64,000 nucleotides of DNA. Source: Nocardia crassostreae (GTDB lineage Bacteria; Actinomycetota; Actinomycetes; Mycobacteriales; Mycobacteriaceae). A program made the position numbers and the translations under genes. Below the pieces are notes generated by a model that saw only the letters and a list, made by a program, of their open reading frames with translations, searched no databases and was not told where the DNA came from. Location of the stretch: assembly GCF_001613405.1 (NCBI RefSeq), contig NZ_BDCH01000020.1:124001-188000 (forward strand), given 5' to 3'. Shown in pieces: positions 16,849-25,221 of this stretch (position 1 is its first letter; the number at the start of each line of letters is the position of its first letter).

Positions 16849-17445
16849 ATGAAACTGGCCGGACCATTCCTCACCCTCGCCGCCGTCGCCGCACTCGGCG
16901 GCGGATTGCTCATTGCCGACTATGTCACCGGTCAGGACCATCCTTCGGCGACCGCGCCGACCGCCACTTCCCCGAATTCCCCCGGCGCCACGACGATTTC
17001 GGCCTTCCCCGCCCAGGCCGACTATGTCACCGATATTCAGACCGCCTCCGGGCGGCCCATTACGCTGTCCGTCACGGTCACGGGAGCGAAGGCCGTCGCC
17101 TATGCCTGTGACGGTGTTTCCGTCGAGACCTGGCTCAGCGGCGCGGCCAGTTCCGGGCGCATGACATTGACGGGCAACAATTCCAATCTCGAAGCCGCGC
17201 TGGAAGGTGAAGATCTCAGCGGCACACTGACATTGGCGGGCAAGAAATACGAATTCACGGCACCGCCGGTGCAGGCCCCGGCCGGACTGTATATCGCCCG
17301 CTCCGATTCCGGCCGCGACAGCTGGATCGTCCGGCCCGACGGCTCCATTACCGGAGTCCGCCGCAAGGCCGACGGATCCACGGTTCCCGCACCGGATCTC
17401 GCACCCAATGCCCGGAAGGTCGACGGCGATGACAGCGATTTCTGA
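16849..17445 (+). CDS. Exported hypothetical protein, 198 residues
   Basis: No family is recognised. Residues 3-24 form a signal peptide or N-terminal anchor (LAGPFLTLAAVAALGGGLLI). A Thr/Pro/Ser linker to about residue 55 and a beta-rich domain follow, the latter with ITLSVTVTGAKAVAYACDG and TLTLAGKKYEFTAP. It lies 12 bases after the sigma-factor stop and overlaps the next gene by 17 bases, so it belongs to a tight operon. By position it could sense or modulate the sigma factor from outside the membrane, or serve the Rieske/DUF6529 electron-transfer unit. Confidence 0.65.
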   Translation: MKLAGPFLTLAAVAALGGGLLIADYVTGQDHPSATAPTATSPNSPGATTISAFPAQADYVTDIQTASGRPITLSVTVTGAKAVAYACDGVSVETWLSGAASSGRMTLTGNNSNLEAALEGEDLSGTLTLAGKKYEFTAPPVQAPAGLYIARSDSGRDSWIVRPDGSITGVRRKADGSTVPAPDLAPNARKVDGDDSDF

Positions 17446-18004
17446 ACCCACGCCCCGCGAGTCGGCGCCGCGCGCCGCCGCTCTCACCATCGCGCTCATA
17501 GTGTTGGCCGGTGCGGCCACCTCGATCGCGCTCGGCGTCTACGCCTCGACCCACGAACCCCGCGGCTATGCGGTCAGCCTGGCCGGGTTCTCCAGTCCGG
17601 GCGCGGTGAAATCCTGGATGGCGACCGTGGTGGTGGTGCTGGCGCTCGGCCAGGTCGTGAGCGCCCTGGTCATGTACGGCCAGATTCCGGGGATCCGCGG
17701 CGGACGGTGGACTTCGGTCCTGCACGTGTGGTCCGGCCGGATCGCGGTGCTGGTGAGCGTCCCGGTGGCGGTGCACTGCTTCTACGCCTTCGGTTTCGAG
17801 GACTACACCACCCGGGTCCTGTGGCATTCGCTGCTGGGCTGCCTGGTCTACGGCATCTTCGTGACCAAGATGCTGTTGCTCACCCGCAAAGGGCTACCCG
17901 GCTGGGCGCTCCCGGTCGCGGGCGGGCTTTTGTTCACCGGATTCGCCGGACTCTGGTTCACTTCGGCGGTCTGGTATTTCCGGGTCAAAGGGTTCGGGTC
18001 CTGA
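17429..18004 (+). CDS. DUF6529 family membrane protein
   Basis: A 191-residue protein with five hydrophobic segments: AALTIALIVLAGAATSIALG, MATVVVVLALGQVVSALVM, IAVLVSVPVAVHCFYAF, LLGCLVYGIFVTKMLLL and LPVAGGLLFTGFAGLWF. Conserved histidines sit in or near helices (VLHVWSGR, VHCFYAF, LWHSLLG), which makes a b-type cytochrome-like haem membrane protein plausible. ATG 17429 overlaps the previous gene by 17 bases; 17408 is a possible earlier start. A Rieske protein gene follows 91 bases later, and the two together look like a membrane electron-transfer pair. Confidence 0.75.
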   Translation: MTAISEPTPRESAPRAAALTIALIVLAGAATSIALGVYASTHEPRGYAVSLAGFSSPGAVKSWMATVVVVLALGQVVSALVMYGQIPGIRGGRWTSVLHVWSGRIAVLVSVPVAVHCFYAFGFEDYTTRVLWHSLLGCLVYGIFVTKMLLLTRKGLPGWALPVAGGLLFTGFAGLWFTSAVWYFRVKGFGS

Positions 18005-18095
18005 ATCAGCCCCTCGGGTGAACCCCGCGCCCCGCCCACACGTCGAACAAGCAGCGGCCGACGGTACGAGTCTGCCCTGATGGAGGAGTACTCCC

Positions 18096-18536
18096 ATGAC
18101 CGAACACACCCCTTTCCAGATCGATCGCCGCCGCGCCCTGGCGGCCACGGGCATTGCGGCCGCCGCCGTGGTGACCGTCGCCGCGTGTGACACCTACGGT
18201 GCGAACGACAATGCCGCGGCCGCGTCCGACAATGGCGCCAAGCAGGAGAAGCAGGACGGCGCCGAGCTCGCCACCACCGGTGAGGTGCCGGTCGGCGGGG
18301 GTGTCATCAAGGGCGACACCGTCATCACCCAGCCCACCGCGGGCAACTATCAGGGCTTCTCCTCCACCTGTACGCATCTGGGCTGCAAGGTGGCCGAGGT
18401 CAGCAATGGCACGATCAACTGCAAATGCCACAACAGCAGCTTCAATCTGGACGGCAGCGTGGCAGGCGGACCTGCCCCCCGCCCGCTCGACGCGCGCGCC
18501 GTGCGAGTCGAGGGGGATCGCATCCTCGCCGGGTAG
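18096..18536 (+). CDS. Rieske [2Fe-2S] protein, Tat-exported
   Basis: A 146-residue protein. The N-terminus has twin arginines (IDRRRALAATG), a hydrophobic Ala/Val core and VTVAAC, which could be a lipobox, so it is exported folded with its cluster and may be lipid-anchored. The Rieske ligands are complete: CTHLGC and CKCHNSSF supply two Cys and two His. It is much smaller than cytochrome bc1 Rieske proteins. With the DUF6529 membrane protein and the sigma factor upstream it probably forms an inducible periplasmic electron-transfer module whose partner is unknown. Confidence 0.88.
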   Translation: MTEHTPFQIDRRRALAATGIAAAAVVTVAACDTYGANDNAAAASDNGAKQEKQDGAELATTGEVPVGGGVIKGDTVITQPTAGNYQGFSSTCTHLGCKVAEVSNGTINCKCHNSSFNLDGSVAGGPAPRPLDARAVRVEGDRILAG

Positions 18537-18554
18537 CGGACCGTCCGGGAAGTC

Positions 18555-18585
18555 TCCGGGCGCGTCGCCCCGGTGGGCGCCCGGA
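18555..18585 (+). terminator. Hairpin after the Rieske gene
   Basis: TCCGGGCGC (18555-18563) pairs perfectly with 18577-18585 around a 13-base loop, 18 bases after the Rieske stop. It lacks a T-run, so function as a terminator is only moderately likely. Confidence 0.45.
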
Positions 18586-18790
18586 ATTGCGGGATAGTTG
18601 GGCAAGTGGTCGGTTGCCCGACGCGGTCTCGGGACCGCTGATCAGCGCTTTCCAACCTTCTGACCACTGGTAACAGTTCGATCACGTGGCTTGCTAATTG
18701 GTAACTGGAGTTGCCAGAGTTAACAGCTGGGTTTGGTGTTACTAGTGGGAAGGGAGGGGCGCCCCGTTCCCGGGAGCGCCGTCACCGCGT

Positions 18791-20503
18791 ATGAAGCCGA
18801 ACATGGTCAAGGCCGGTATCTTCACCGCCGTTACGGCCGCGGCATTCTCGACAGTGGCCGGTCTGGTGCCGGTCACCGCCCATGCTGATCCGGTCCTGCC
18901 GGAACTGCCCCAGAAGCTCGTCGGGAAGACCGTCTTCCTGGATCCCGGTCATCAGGGGCCCAACCACAATCAGGATGTCTCGCGCCCGGTCACCGACGGC
19001 CGCGGCGGCACCAAGAACTGCCAGACCAGCGGTATGACCACGCTGAACGGCATACCCGAGCACACCGTCAACTGGAATGTGGCGCAGCTGGTGCGCACCT
19101 CGCTGGAGGGGCTCGGTGCGCGCGTGGTGCTGAGCCGCCCGGACGACACCGGTTGGGGCGGCTGCATCGACGAACGCGCCGCGGCCGCCAATCAATCCGG
19201 CGCCGATATCGCCATCAGCATTCACGCCGACAGCGCCGCCCCCGAGGCGCACGGCTTCCACCTCATCGTGCCGCAGCTGCCGATTCCCGATGCCAAGGCC
19301 AATGAGGTCCAGGCCGGGGCCGGGCTGATCGCGAGCAAGGCCATGCGCGACGCCTATCTGCAGGCCGGATTCCCGGCCGCCGCACACAACGGCGCGGTCG
19401 AGGGTTTGCAGACCCGCTCCGATGTGGCCGGACCGGCACTGACCCGGGTGCCCGACGTCTTCCTCGAAATGGGCAATGGCGCCAATGCCGAGGACGCGGT
19501 GCAGCTGGAAACGCCGGAAAGCCAACTGCGGCACGCGGTCACGATCACCACCGGCATAGTCGGATATCTGCTCGGGCTGCCGATCGAGCCGAACGGCGCC
19601 GATCAGGCGGGCGCCGCGCCCGCACCGCAGGCTCAGCCCGCGCAACCCGCACAGCCCGCGCAATTCGAGGTGCCGACGCAGGCTCCGGCCGCGCCCGAAT
19701 CGCAGGCGCTGCCGCAGGGCGGACCCGCACCGGTCGAGCCGCAGGCGCAGCCGGGTCAAGCTCAGCCGGGACAGGCTCAGCCGGGACAGGCTCAACCCGG
19801 ACCGGTGCAGCCGGTGCCGGGTGCCGAAGCGCAGCCGCAAGCGGCACCCCAGCCGCAGGCGGCCCCGCAGGCCGCACCGCAACCGCAGGTCGCGCCCCAG
19901 CCGCAGGCCGGGCTCGTCGAGCCGCAGCCCGCTCCGGCCGAGCCGCAGGCGCCCGTCGTCCCGCCATCGCAAGTGCCGCAAGCACAGCCGCAGCCCGTAC
20001 CGGCCGACAAGGAGCCGTCGCGGCCCGCCATCGGCCCGGCGACCCTCGAAGCTCCGGTGGCCGTCAAGCCGATCTCGGCGCCGCAGAATCCGGCTCCGGG
20101 CGGCACGGTTCCCGGCAGGGCCGCGCCGGGTGCGACCGCACCGGGTGCGCAGACCAACCCGGGTGCGAATCAGGGTGCGCACTACAACCCGGGCGTGCCG
20201 TCCGGCCAGGGCGCACAGGCCCCGGGCGGCGGTCAGGCGAGCCCGGGTGCCCCGACCGGTCCGGGTGCCCAGACAAGCCCTGGCGCGCAAACGAATCCGG
20301 GTGGTCAGGCGCCGTCGGACAAGAACTCCAAGACGGTCGACGTGGAGTCCATGAGCACCCTGGTGCAGACGGCGATCCAGATGCTGGGCCCGCTGGCCAA
20401 GATGCTCATGGGCAATCACGGCGTCGCCTCCGACCTGGTCAATCTGGCCTACACCCTGGTGTCGGTCCTGTCCTCGTCGGTGCTGACGCCCCAGGCCAAG
20501 TAA
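18791..20503 (+). CDS. N-acetylmuramoyl-L-alanine amidase (Amidase_3) with Pro/Gln/Ala tail
   Basis: A 570-residue secreted zinc amidase that cleaves the lactyl-amide bond between MurNAc and the peptide stem, like mycobacterial Rv3717. A signal peptide covers about residues 1-32 (ending VTAHADP). Catalytic residues are visible: His in FLDPGHQGPN, Glu in GIPEHTVNW, His in SIHADS and Glu in VFLEMGNGAN. The enzyme domain ends near residue 265. The remaining 300 residues are low-complexity Pro/Ala/Gln/Gly, including a tandem PGQAQ run, then a more ordered C-terminal helix region (LVQTAIQMLGPLAKMLMGN). Mycobacterial homologues are about 240 residues, so the tail is a lineage-specific addition that may anchor it in the wall. 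Confidence 0.9.
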   Translation: MKPNMVKAGIFTAVTAAAFSTVAGLVPVTAHADPVLPELPQKLVGKTVFLDPGHQGPNHNQDVSRPVTDGRGGTKNCQTSGMTTLNGIPEHTVNWNVAQLVRTSLEGLGARVVLSRPDDTGWGGCIDERAAAANQSGADIAISIHADSAAPEAHGFHLIVPQLPIPDAKANEVQAGAGLIASKAMRDAYLQAGFPAAAHNGAVEGLQTRSDVAGPALTRVPDVFLEMGNGANAEDAVQLETPESQLRHAVTITTGIVGYLLGLPIEPNGADQAGAAPAPQAQPAQPAQPAQFEVPTQAPAAPESQALPQGGPAPVEPQAQPGQAQPGQAQPGQAQPGPVQPVPGAEAQPQAAPQPQAAPQAAPQPQVAPQPQAGLVEPQPAPAEPQAPVVPPSQVPQAQPQPVPADKEPSRPAIGPATLEAPVAVKPISAPQNPAPGGTVPGRAAPGATAPGAQTNPGANQGAHYNPGVPSGQGAQAPGGGQASPGAPTGPGAQTSPGAQTNPGGQAPSDKNSKTVDVESMSTLVQTAIQMLGPLAKMLMGNHGVASDLVNLAYTLVSVLSSSVLTPQAK

Positions 20504-20512
20504 CTCGCTCCA

Positions 20513-20558
20513 AGATCGCCCCCGCTCCGGTTGACTGGAGCCGGGGGCGATCTGTTTT
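20513..20558 (+). terminator. Rho-independent terminator after amidase
   Basis: A stem of about 16 bp (from AGATCGCCCCCG at 20513, pairing with the segment ending CGATCT at 20553) with a short loop and then GTTTTTC. It starts ten bases after the amidase stop and has all the marks of an intrinsic terminator. Confidence 0.88.
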
Positions 20559-20915
20559 TCGCAAACGCGACAGCTGATTTCGTACGGTCCGGGTAACTCG
20601 TGGGGTACGTCCAAAATCGGGTTGGCTCCCAACCGGCGGCACGCGTGCAGGTCGGCGAACGGCTCTCAGCCGGGCGCTGAATTCTCGGGGAGGCGGGGGA
20701 GCGCAAACACTTCGCGACCTGGAATGGTTGAAGGTCTGTCCTCCGTAGCCGTGCTGGCCAGCATGGCTGTCTCCCCGAAGAGGCGCAGTTGCGGACAACT
20801 TCGTGTCCGGTGGTTGGCAAGCATCCGGCGCAGGAGTTGCATGAATTCGGGTCGGGTCCAGGGTCCGCTGCCGGAACTGGTTTCGATGAACGGCTCGTCG
20901 ATCGAGGTGGATGTG
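20559..20915. other. Intergenic leader of the first Hsp70-like gene
   Basis: About 357 bases with no supported gene. An in-frame open reading extends upstream of the Hsp70-like start to 20622, but its residues are not conserved with the paralogue at 25222 and look like translated non-coding DNA. A promoter for the Hsp70-like gene should lie here; I could not place one with confidence. Confidence 0.4.
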
Positions 20916-21938
20916 ATGGCGTTCGGTGTGGGACTCAGTATCGGCACGGTCAATACGGTCTGCGCGACAGCGGCCGATCGGGCGGGCAAATATCCACCGG
21001 GACGCAAGGGGGCGCCGCCGACGACCTGGCGCACGACCCTCACCTTCGACTCGTCCGGCACCGCCCGGGTCGGCCGCATTCCGCGGCACGGGCGGGTCAT
21101 TACCGAATTCGCCGATCTCACCCAGCGGGGTGCGCCGGTCGCGCGGGTCGGTCACCGAGCGCTCTCGGCCGCGGATCTCATTGCCACCGTGGCCAATAGC
21201 GTGATCGAGGAGGTGCTGGGGAAGGCTCCGGCAGGACAGACGGCGCGGCCGGACACCGGCATCGCGGTCACCCATCCGGCCGGGTACTCCGCGAATCTGG
21301 TGACCGATCTGCGCACGGCGCTCGACGCGGTCGGGCTGGCCGGGGCGGAGTTGATCGCCGAGCCCATTGCCGCCGCCACCTGGCTGCGCGTCCAGCGCGG
21401 TCCGCTCATGCCGGGTCTGGCGCTCATCTACGACCTCGGCGGCTCCGGGCTGGATGTGACGCTGGTGCGGGTGGGCGCGGGCGCGCCCAGCAATCCGATC
21501 GTCGGCATACCGCAGCATTCCGCCGATTTCGGCGGGCGGGCCTTCGGCGGGCTGGTGGCCAAGAAGATGCGGCGCACGCCCGACGGGCCGATCGCCAATC
21601 GCATGGTCGACGATGCCGATGCCGGGGAACTGCGCACCGAGCACATCATGACCTCGCTGAAACTGGTCTATCGCTGCCTGCGCATCGCCGATGTGACCAT
21701 GGCCGATGTGGACCGGGTGCTGGTGGTCGGCGGCGCGGCGCGCCCGCCGGAAGTGGCGCGGGTGCTGGCCACCCAGCTGGCCCGGCCGGTCACCGTGGCC
21801 CCGGATCCGGAGCGCACCATTGCCGACGGCGCGGCCATCGCGGCCCGGCAGGCGGTGCTGGCGCAGGAATCGGCGGCGCATCGGCACCACGTGCTAGCAG
21901 ATCTGTTCCGGCGGGTGACCCGCGTCGCCGCCATCTGA
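20916..21938 (+). CDS. Hsp70/actin-fold ATPase, substrate-domain-less
   Basis: A 340-residue DnaK-like ATPase. Conserved pieces are the phosphate-1 region (FGVGLSIGTVNTV), the central LIYDLGGSGLDVTLVRVG phosphate-2 motif, and the adenosine motif VLVVGGAARPPEVARVL. The protein ends soon after the ATPase fold with no canonical peptide-binding domain. It therefore resembles actinobacterial stand-alone Hsp70-family proteins rather than the chaperone DnaK. ATG 20916 is chosen because GAGGTGG precedes it and because the paralogue at 25222 starts at the same point. The paralogue lies 3.3 kb downstream, on the other side of the AurF-fprB pair. Confidence 0.82.
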   Translation: MAFGVGLSIGTVNTVCATAADRAGKYPPGRKGAPPTTWRTTLTFDSSGTARVGRIPRHGRVITEFADLTQRGAPVARVGHRALSAADLIATVANSVIEEVLGKAPAGQTARPDTGIAVTHPAGYSANLVTDLRTALDAVGLAGAELIAEPIAAATWLRVQRGPLMPGLALIYDLGGSGLDVTLVRVGAGAPSNPIVGIPQHSADFGGRAFGGLVAKKMRRTPDGPIANRMVDDADAGELRTEHIMTSLKLVYRCLRIADVTMADVDRVLVVGGAARPPEVARVLATQLARPVTVAPDPERTIADGAAIAARQAVLAQESAAHRHHVLADLFRRVTRVAAI

Positions 21939-22083
21939 TCCGCAGGTTACCGGCCGGTTTGCTCGCCAAAACTCGGCGCGTGACGGCGACTTGTGCAAGC
22001 ATCCTGCTAGTGCATGTTGACGGTACTCCGATTTGCTGTAACCATTGGGTACAGATAATACGCTGACTGGAGAGGTGACGACG

Positions 22084-23088
22084 ATGTCTCCGACCGCGAC
22101 ACCCATCGACGATCCCGTGGTTGCCGAAGCGCTGGAGTACGCGCAGAAGCTGCTGCTGCTGTCGGAAGGATCGGTCAACAAGCACTTCGATCCCTATGAG
22201 GACATCGACTGGGAGAACCCGGACTTCGACGTCGATGCCAAGCCCGAGCGCTGGATCCTGCCTCGCTCCGCCGACCCGCTGGGTCGCCACCCCTGGTACC
22301 AGGCGCTGAGCGATGAGCAGAAGATCGCCATCGGCAAGTACCGGCAGGCGAATGTGGCCAAGGCCGGACTGCAATTCGAGTCCATTCTCATCAGCGGCAT
22401 GGTGCAGCACACCTTCGGACTGGCCAATGGCGATCCGGAGTTCCGGTACTGCACCCACGAGATGGCCGAGGAACTCAACCACACCCTGATGTTCCAGGAG
22501 ATGGTGAACCGCATCGGCGCCGACGTGCCCGGTATGGGCCCGCTGGTGCGCCAGCTGCGCCACCTCGGCGTGCCCGTGGCGGTCATGTTCCCCAATCTGT
22601 TCTTCATGGCCGTGCTCGTCGGCGAGGAGCCGATCGACCACATCCAGAAGCAGATCCTGCGCTCCGGCGAGGAAGTGCATCCGATCATGCGCGGCGTCAT
22701 GGCGATTCACGTCGCCGAGGAGGCGCGCCACATCTCCTTCGCGCACGAGTTCCTCAAGCAGCACGTGCCCGAGCAGGCCATGCCGCAGCGGTTCGTGCTC
22801 TCCATCGCCATGCCCATCGTCATGTGGATCCTGGGCCGCGCCATCGCGACCCCGCCCCGGTCGTTCTTCAAGAAATTCGATATTCCGGACACCGTGCGCA
22901 AGGAGCTGTTCTACGGCTCCAAGGAGGCCAAGCAGGTCTTCAGCGACTACTACATCGATGTGCGCGCGCTGGCCCACGAGATCGGGCTCATGAACCCGAT
23001 CGCCAAGCGGGTCTGGAAGATCCTGCGCATCGACGGGCCGTCCTCGCGCTACCGCTCGGAGCCGATCCGCTCCGGCAAGGCAGCCTGA
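22084..23088 (+). CDS. AurF-type diiron oxygenase
   Basis: A 334-residue ferritin-like diiron protein of the AurF (p-aminobenzoate N-oxygenase) family. Metal-binding helices show EMAEELNHTLMFQEM and HVAEEARHISFAHEF, each with the E-E-x-x-H pattern, and a further Glu in AGLQFESILISG. It is most similar in setting to Rv0885, which also precedes fprB. Such enzymes need two electrons, and the ferredoxin/reductase fusion encoded 16 bases downstream is the obvious donor. The physiological substrate is not known. ATG 22084 has GGAGAGG upstream. Confidence 0.85.
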   Translation: MSPTATPIDDPVVAEALEYAQKLLLLSEGSVNKHFDPYEDIDWENPDFDVDAKPERWILPRSADPLGRHPWYQALSDEQKIAIGKYRQANVAKAGLQFESILISGMVQHTFGLANGDPEFRYCTHEMAEELNHTLMFQEMVNRIGADVPGMGPLVRQLRHLGVPVAVMFPNLFFMAVLVGEEPIDHIQKQILRSGEEVHPIMRGVMAIHVAEEARHISFAHEFLKQHVPEQAMPQRFVLSIAMPIVMWILGRAIATPPRSFFKKFDIPDTVRKELFYGSKEAKQVFSDYYIDVRALAHEIGLMNPIAKRVWKILRIDGPSSRYRSEPIRSGKAA

Positions 23089-23104
23089 GGCGGGGGGACG
23101 TACA

Positions 23105-24691
23105 ATGCCGTACGTTGTCACCCAATCCTGTTGCAGCGACGCGTCGTGCGTGTACGCGTGCCCGGTCAACTGCATCCATCCGACGCCGGACGAGCCTGAT
23201 TTCCTGACGGCGGAAATGCTGTACGTCGATCCGCAGGCGTGCGTGGACTGCGGGGCGTGCGCCACCGCATGCCCCGTCGACGCCATCGTGTCGTCGAAAA
23301 AGCTGACCGCGGAACAGCAGCCGTTCATCGAGATCAATGCCGACTTCTATCGGCAGGCGCGGCCGAGGCCCCCGCTGGCGCGGCCGATTCCGGCGGCGGA
23401 GGTCAAGGCGGGGCGGGAACCGTTGCGGGTGGCCATTATCGGCTCCGGGCCCTCGGCCATGTACGCGGCCGACGAATTGCTCACGCAGCCTGGCGTTTCG
23501 GTGACCGTGATCGATCGGCTGCGCACGCCCTACGGGCTGGCGCGATTCGGTGTCGCGCCGGATCACACCAAGATCCGCAAGGTGTCCGAGCTGTTCGATG
23601 TGATCTCCGCGCAGCCCGGATTCGGATCGTACCTGAATCTGGCCGTGGGCGAACATATTTCGCACGACGAGCTGCTGGCGCATCACCACGCGGTGATCTA
23701 TGCCGTCGGCGCGTCGAGTGATCGCAAGCTCGGCGTTCCGGGTGAGCGGCTGCCGGGCAGCGTCTCCGCGACCGACTTCGTCGCCTGGTACAACGGGCAT
23801 CCCGATCAGGCGGGACGGTACTTCGATCTGACGCGGCGGCGCGCGGTCGTCGTGGGCAATGGCAATGTGGCCCTGGATGTGGCGCGGCTGCTGACCACCG
23901 ATCCGGAGCTGCTCGCCGGGACCGATGTGGCGCCGCAGGCGCTGGCGGCCCTGCGGCGCAGCAGGATCGAGGAAGTGGTGGTGCTCGGCCGCCGCGGGCC
24001 CGCGGAATCGGCCTTCACGGTGCCGGAGTTCGTGGGACTGCTGGGTGCCGATGTGGACATCGTGGTGGACGGCGAGATACCGGAGCCGAGCGCGGATATG
24101 CCGCGGAAGGTGCGGCAGAAGCTGAAGCTGCTACGCGAGCTGGCCGATCGGCCGACCGGCGGGCGCAAGCGGATCGTGTTCCGGTATCTGTCGGCGCCGA
24201 CGGCGTTCACGGGCGTGGACCATGTGACCGGTGTCGAGGTGATGCGCAATGCGCTCGTCGCCGGAGCCGACGGTGCGGTGCGGGCCGAGGCGACGGGGGA
24301 GGCCGAGGTGCTGGAGACCGGCCTGGTGCTCACTTCCGTCGGGTATCGCGGGGTGCCGCTGCCGGGACTGCCATTCGATGAAAATGCCGGGATCATCCCG
24401 AATCTCGACGGCCGGGTGCTGGAGAGCGCCGGTGGTTCGGTGGTGTCGGGTACGTATGTCACCGGCTGGATCAAGCGGGGACCGACCGGTTTTATCGGGA
24501 CCAACAAGTCCTGCGCACAGCAGACGGTGCGGCAACTGGTCGACGATTTCAATGCCGGGCGGCTGGCCGAACCGGCCGGTGGCGGCCACGAATTCGACCG
24601 ACTGGTCGGAGCGCGGCGGCCGCAGGTGGTGCGCGGCGGCGCGGTGAACCGACCGCGGCGACTACTGCCACTGTTGGTGCGCAGTCGGTAG
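23105..24691 (+). CDS. fprB: Ferredoxin/ferredoxin--NADP reductase fusion FprB
   Basis: A 528-residue fusion. Residues 1-75 are a seven-iron-type ferredoxin domain, with cysteine clusters in SCCSDASCVYACPVNC and CVDCGACATACPVDA. From about residue 105 the adrenodoxin-reductase-like domain begins, with FAD motif IIGSGPSAMYAADELL. Further along are RFGVAPDHTKIRKV, NADPH motif VVVGNGNVALDVARLL and the family's C-terminal block GWIKRGPTGFIGTNKSCA. It moves electrons between NADPH and an iron-sulfur partner. Its place directly after the AurF gene suggests that it drives that oxygenase. Confidence 0.93.
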   Translation: MPYVVTQSCCSDASCVYACPVNCIHPTPDEPDFLTAEMLYVDPQACVDCGACATACPVDAIVSSKKLTAEQQPFIEINADFYRQARPRPPLARPIPAAEVKAGREPLRVAIIGSGPSAMYAADELLTQPGVSVTVIDRLRTPYGLARFGVAPDHTKIRKVSELFDVISAQPGFGSYLNLAVGEHISHDELLAHHHAVIYAVGASSDRKLGVPGERLPGSVSATDFVAWYNGHPDQAGRYFDLTRRRAVVVGNGNVALDVARLLTTDPELLAGTDVAPQALAALRRSRIEEVVVLGRRGPAESAFTVPEFVGLLGADVDIVVDGEIPEPSADMPRKVRQKLKLLRELADRPTGGRKRIVFRYLSAPTAFTGVDHVTGVEVMRNALVAGADGAVRAEATGEAEVLETGLVLTSVGYRGVPLPGLPFDENAGIIPNLDGRVLESAGGSVVSGTYVTGWIKRGPTGFIGTNKSCAQQTVRQLVDDFNAGRLAEPAGGGHEFDRLVGARRPQVVRGGAVNRPRRLLPLLVRSR

Positions 24692-24714
24692 GCTGCTTCG
24701 AAACGGTCTCGAAT

Positions 24715-24762
24715 CCGACCGCCTCTCGTGATTTTTCACAGGGGCGGTCGGTTTGTTTTTTC
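24715..24762 (+). terminator. Rho-independent terminator after fprB
   Basis: CCGACCGCC (24715-24723) pairs perfectly with GGCGGTCGG (24743-24751) and is followed by TTTGTTTTTT. The 19-base loop is long, but the T-run is strong. It ends the AurF-fprB transcript. Confidence 0.82.
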
Positions 24763-25221
24763 ATTTCGAATTGTGTTGTGTGAGTTGTAATACTGCGTTT
24801 GCCCGGAACGACAACTCGGGCAGTAGAGGCGAATTCACTGTGAGTCACGGGCGATGGGCGGCCACGAGTTGGGAACTCGGCGGTAGCAACCGACCAGTGA
24901 TCGGCAATCTGCGCTCCCAAACTGACGTTGCGGTTTTGTTTTTCGGACACTCATCGCGAACCGGTTGGTTTCCAATATTCGTTCGCTGTGTTGTAGCTGC
25001 AATCGAATGGTGTTGGTGTCCAGTTCGGCTCGGTCCATGCGACATAGTTGCCTGACCAGTAGTTTGCCAACTTCGCTACCGGTCGCGAGATCTTTTCTCC
25101 CGATTCGATATTCACATCCGGCATGTGCCAGCTAACCTGAACGCGCTGTTTGGAAAACGACCGCGACCACATGGTTGGTACGCCCGTGAGGCCGTGGTCT
25201 CGGTGCGTTGACGGGATAGCG
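24763..25221. other. AT-richer intergenic region upstream of second Hsp70-like gene
   Basis: About 460 bases clearly richer in A/T than the surrounding DNA. Apart from one small minus-strand ORF (24951-25124, listed separately) I see no gene. The base composition suggests either a regulatory region or an inserted or decayed segment. No target-site repeats or inverted ends were found. Confidence 0.4.
24951..25124 (-). CDS. Possible small protein, 57 residues
   Basis: A short ORF with natural-looking composition: KLANYWSGNYVAWTEPNWTP then TPFDCSYNTANEYWKP. It is rich in Trp, Tyr and Asn, and unlike the Arg/Ala-rich shadow frames typical of this genome. Its codons are not GC3-biased, in keeping with the AT-richer region. 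The ATG at 25124 has no clear ribosome site. In the same frame it stays open further upstream, antisense to the Hsp70-like gene. It could be a real small gene, a fragment of a larger lost one, or chance. Confidence 0.25.
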   Translation of the reverse strand: MPDVNIESGEKISRPVAKLANYWSGNYVAWTEPNWTPTPFDCSYNTANEYWKPTGSR

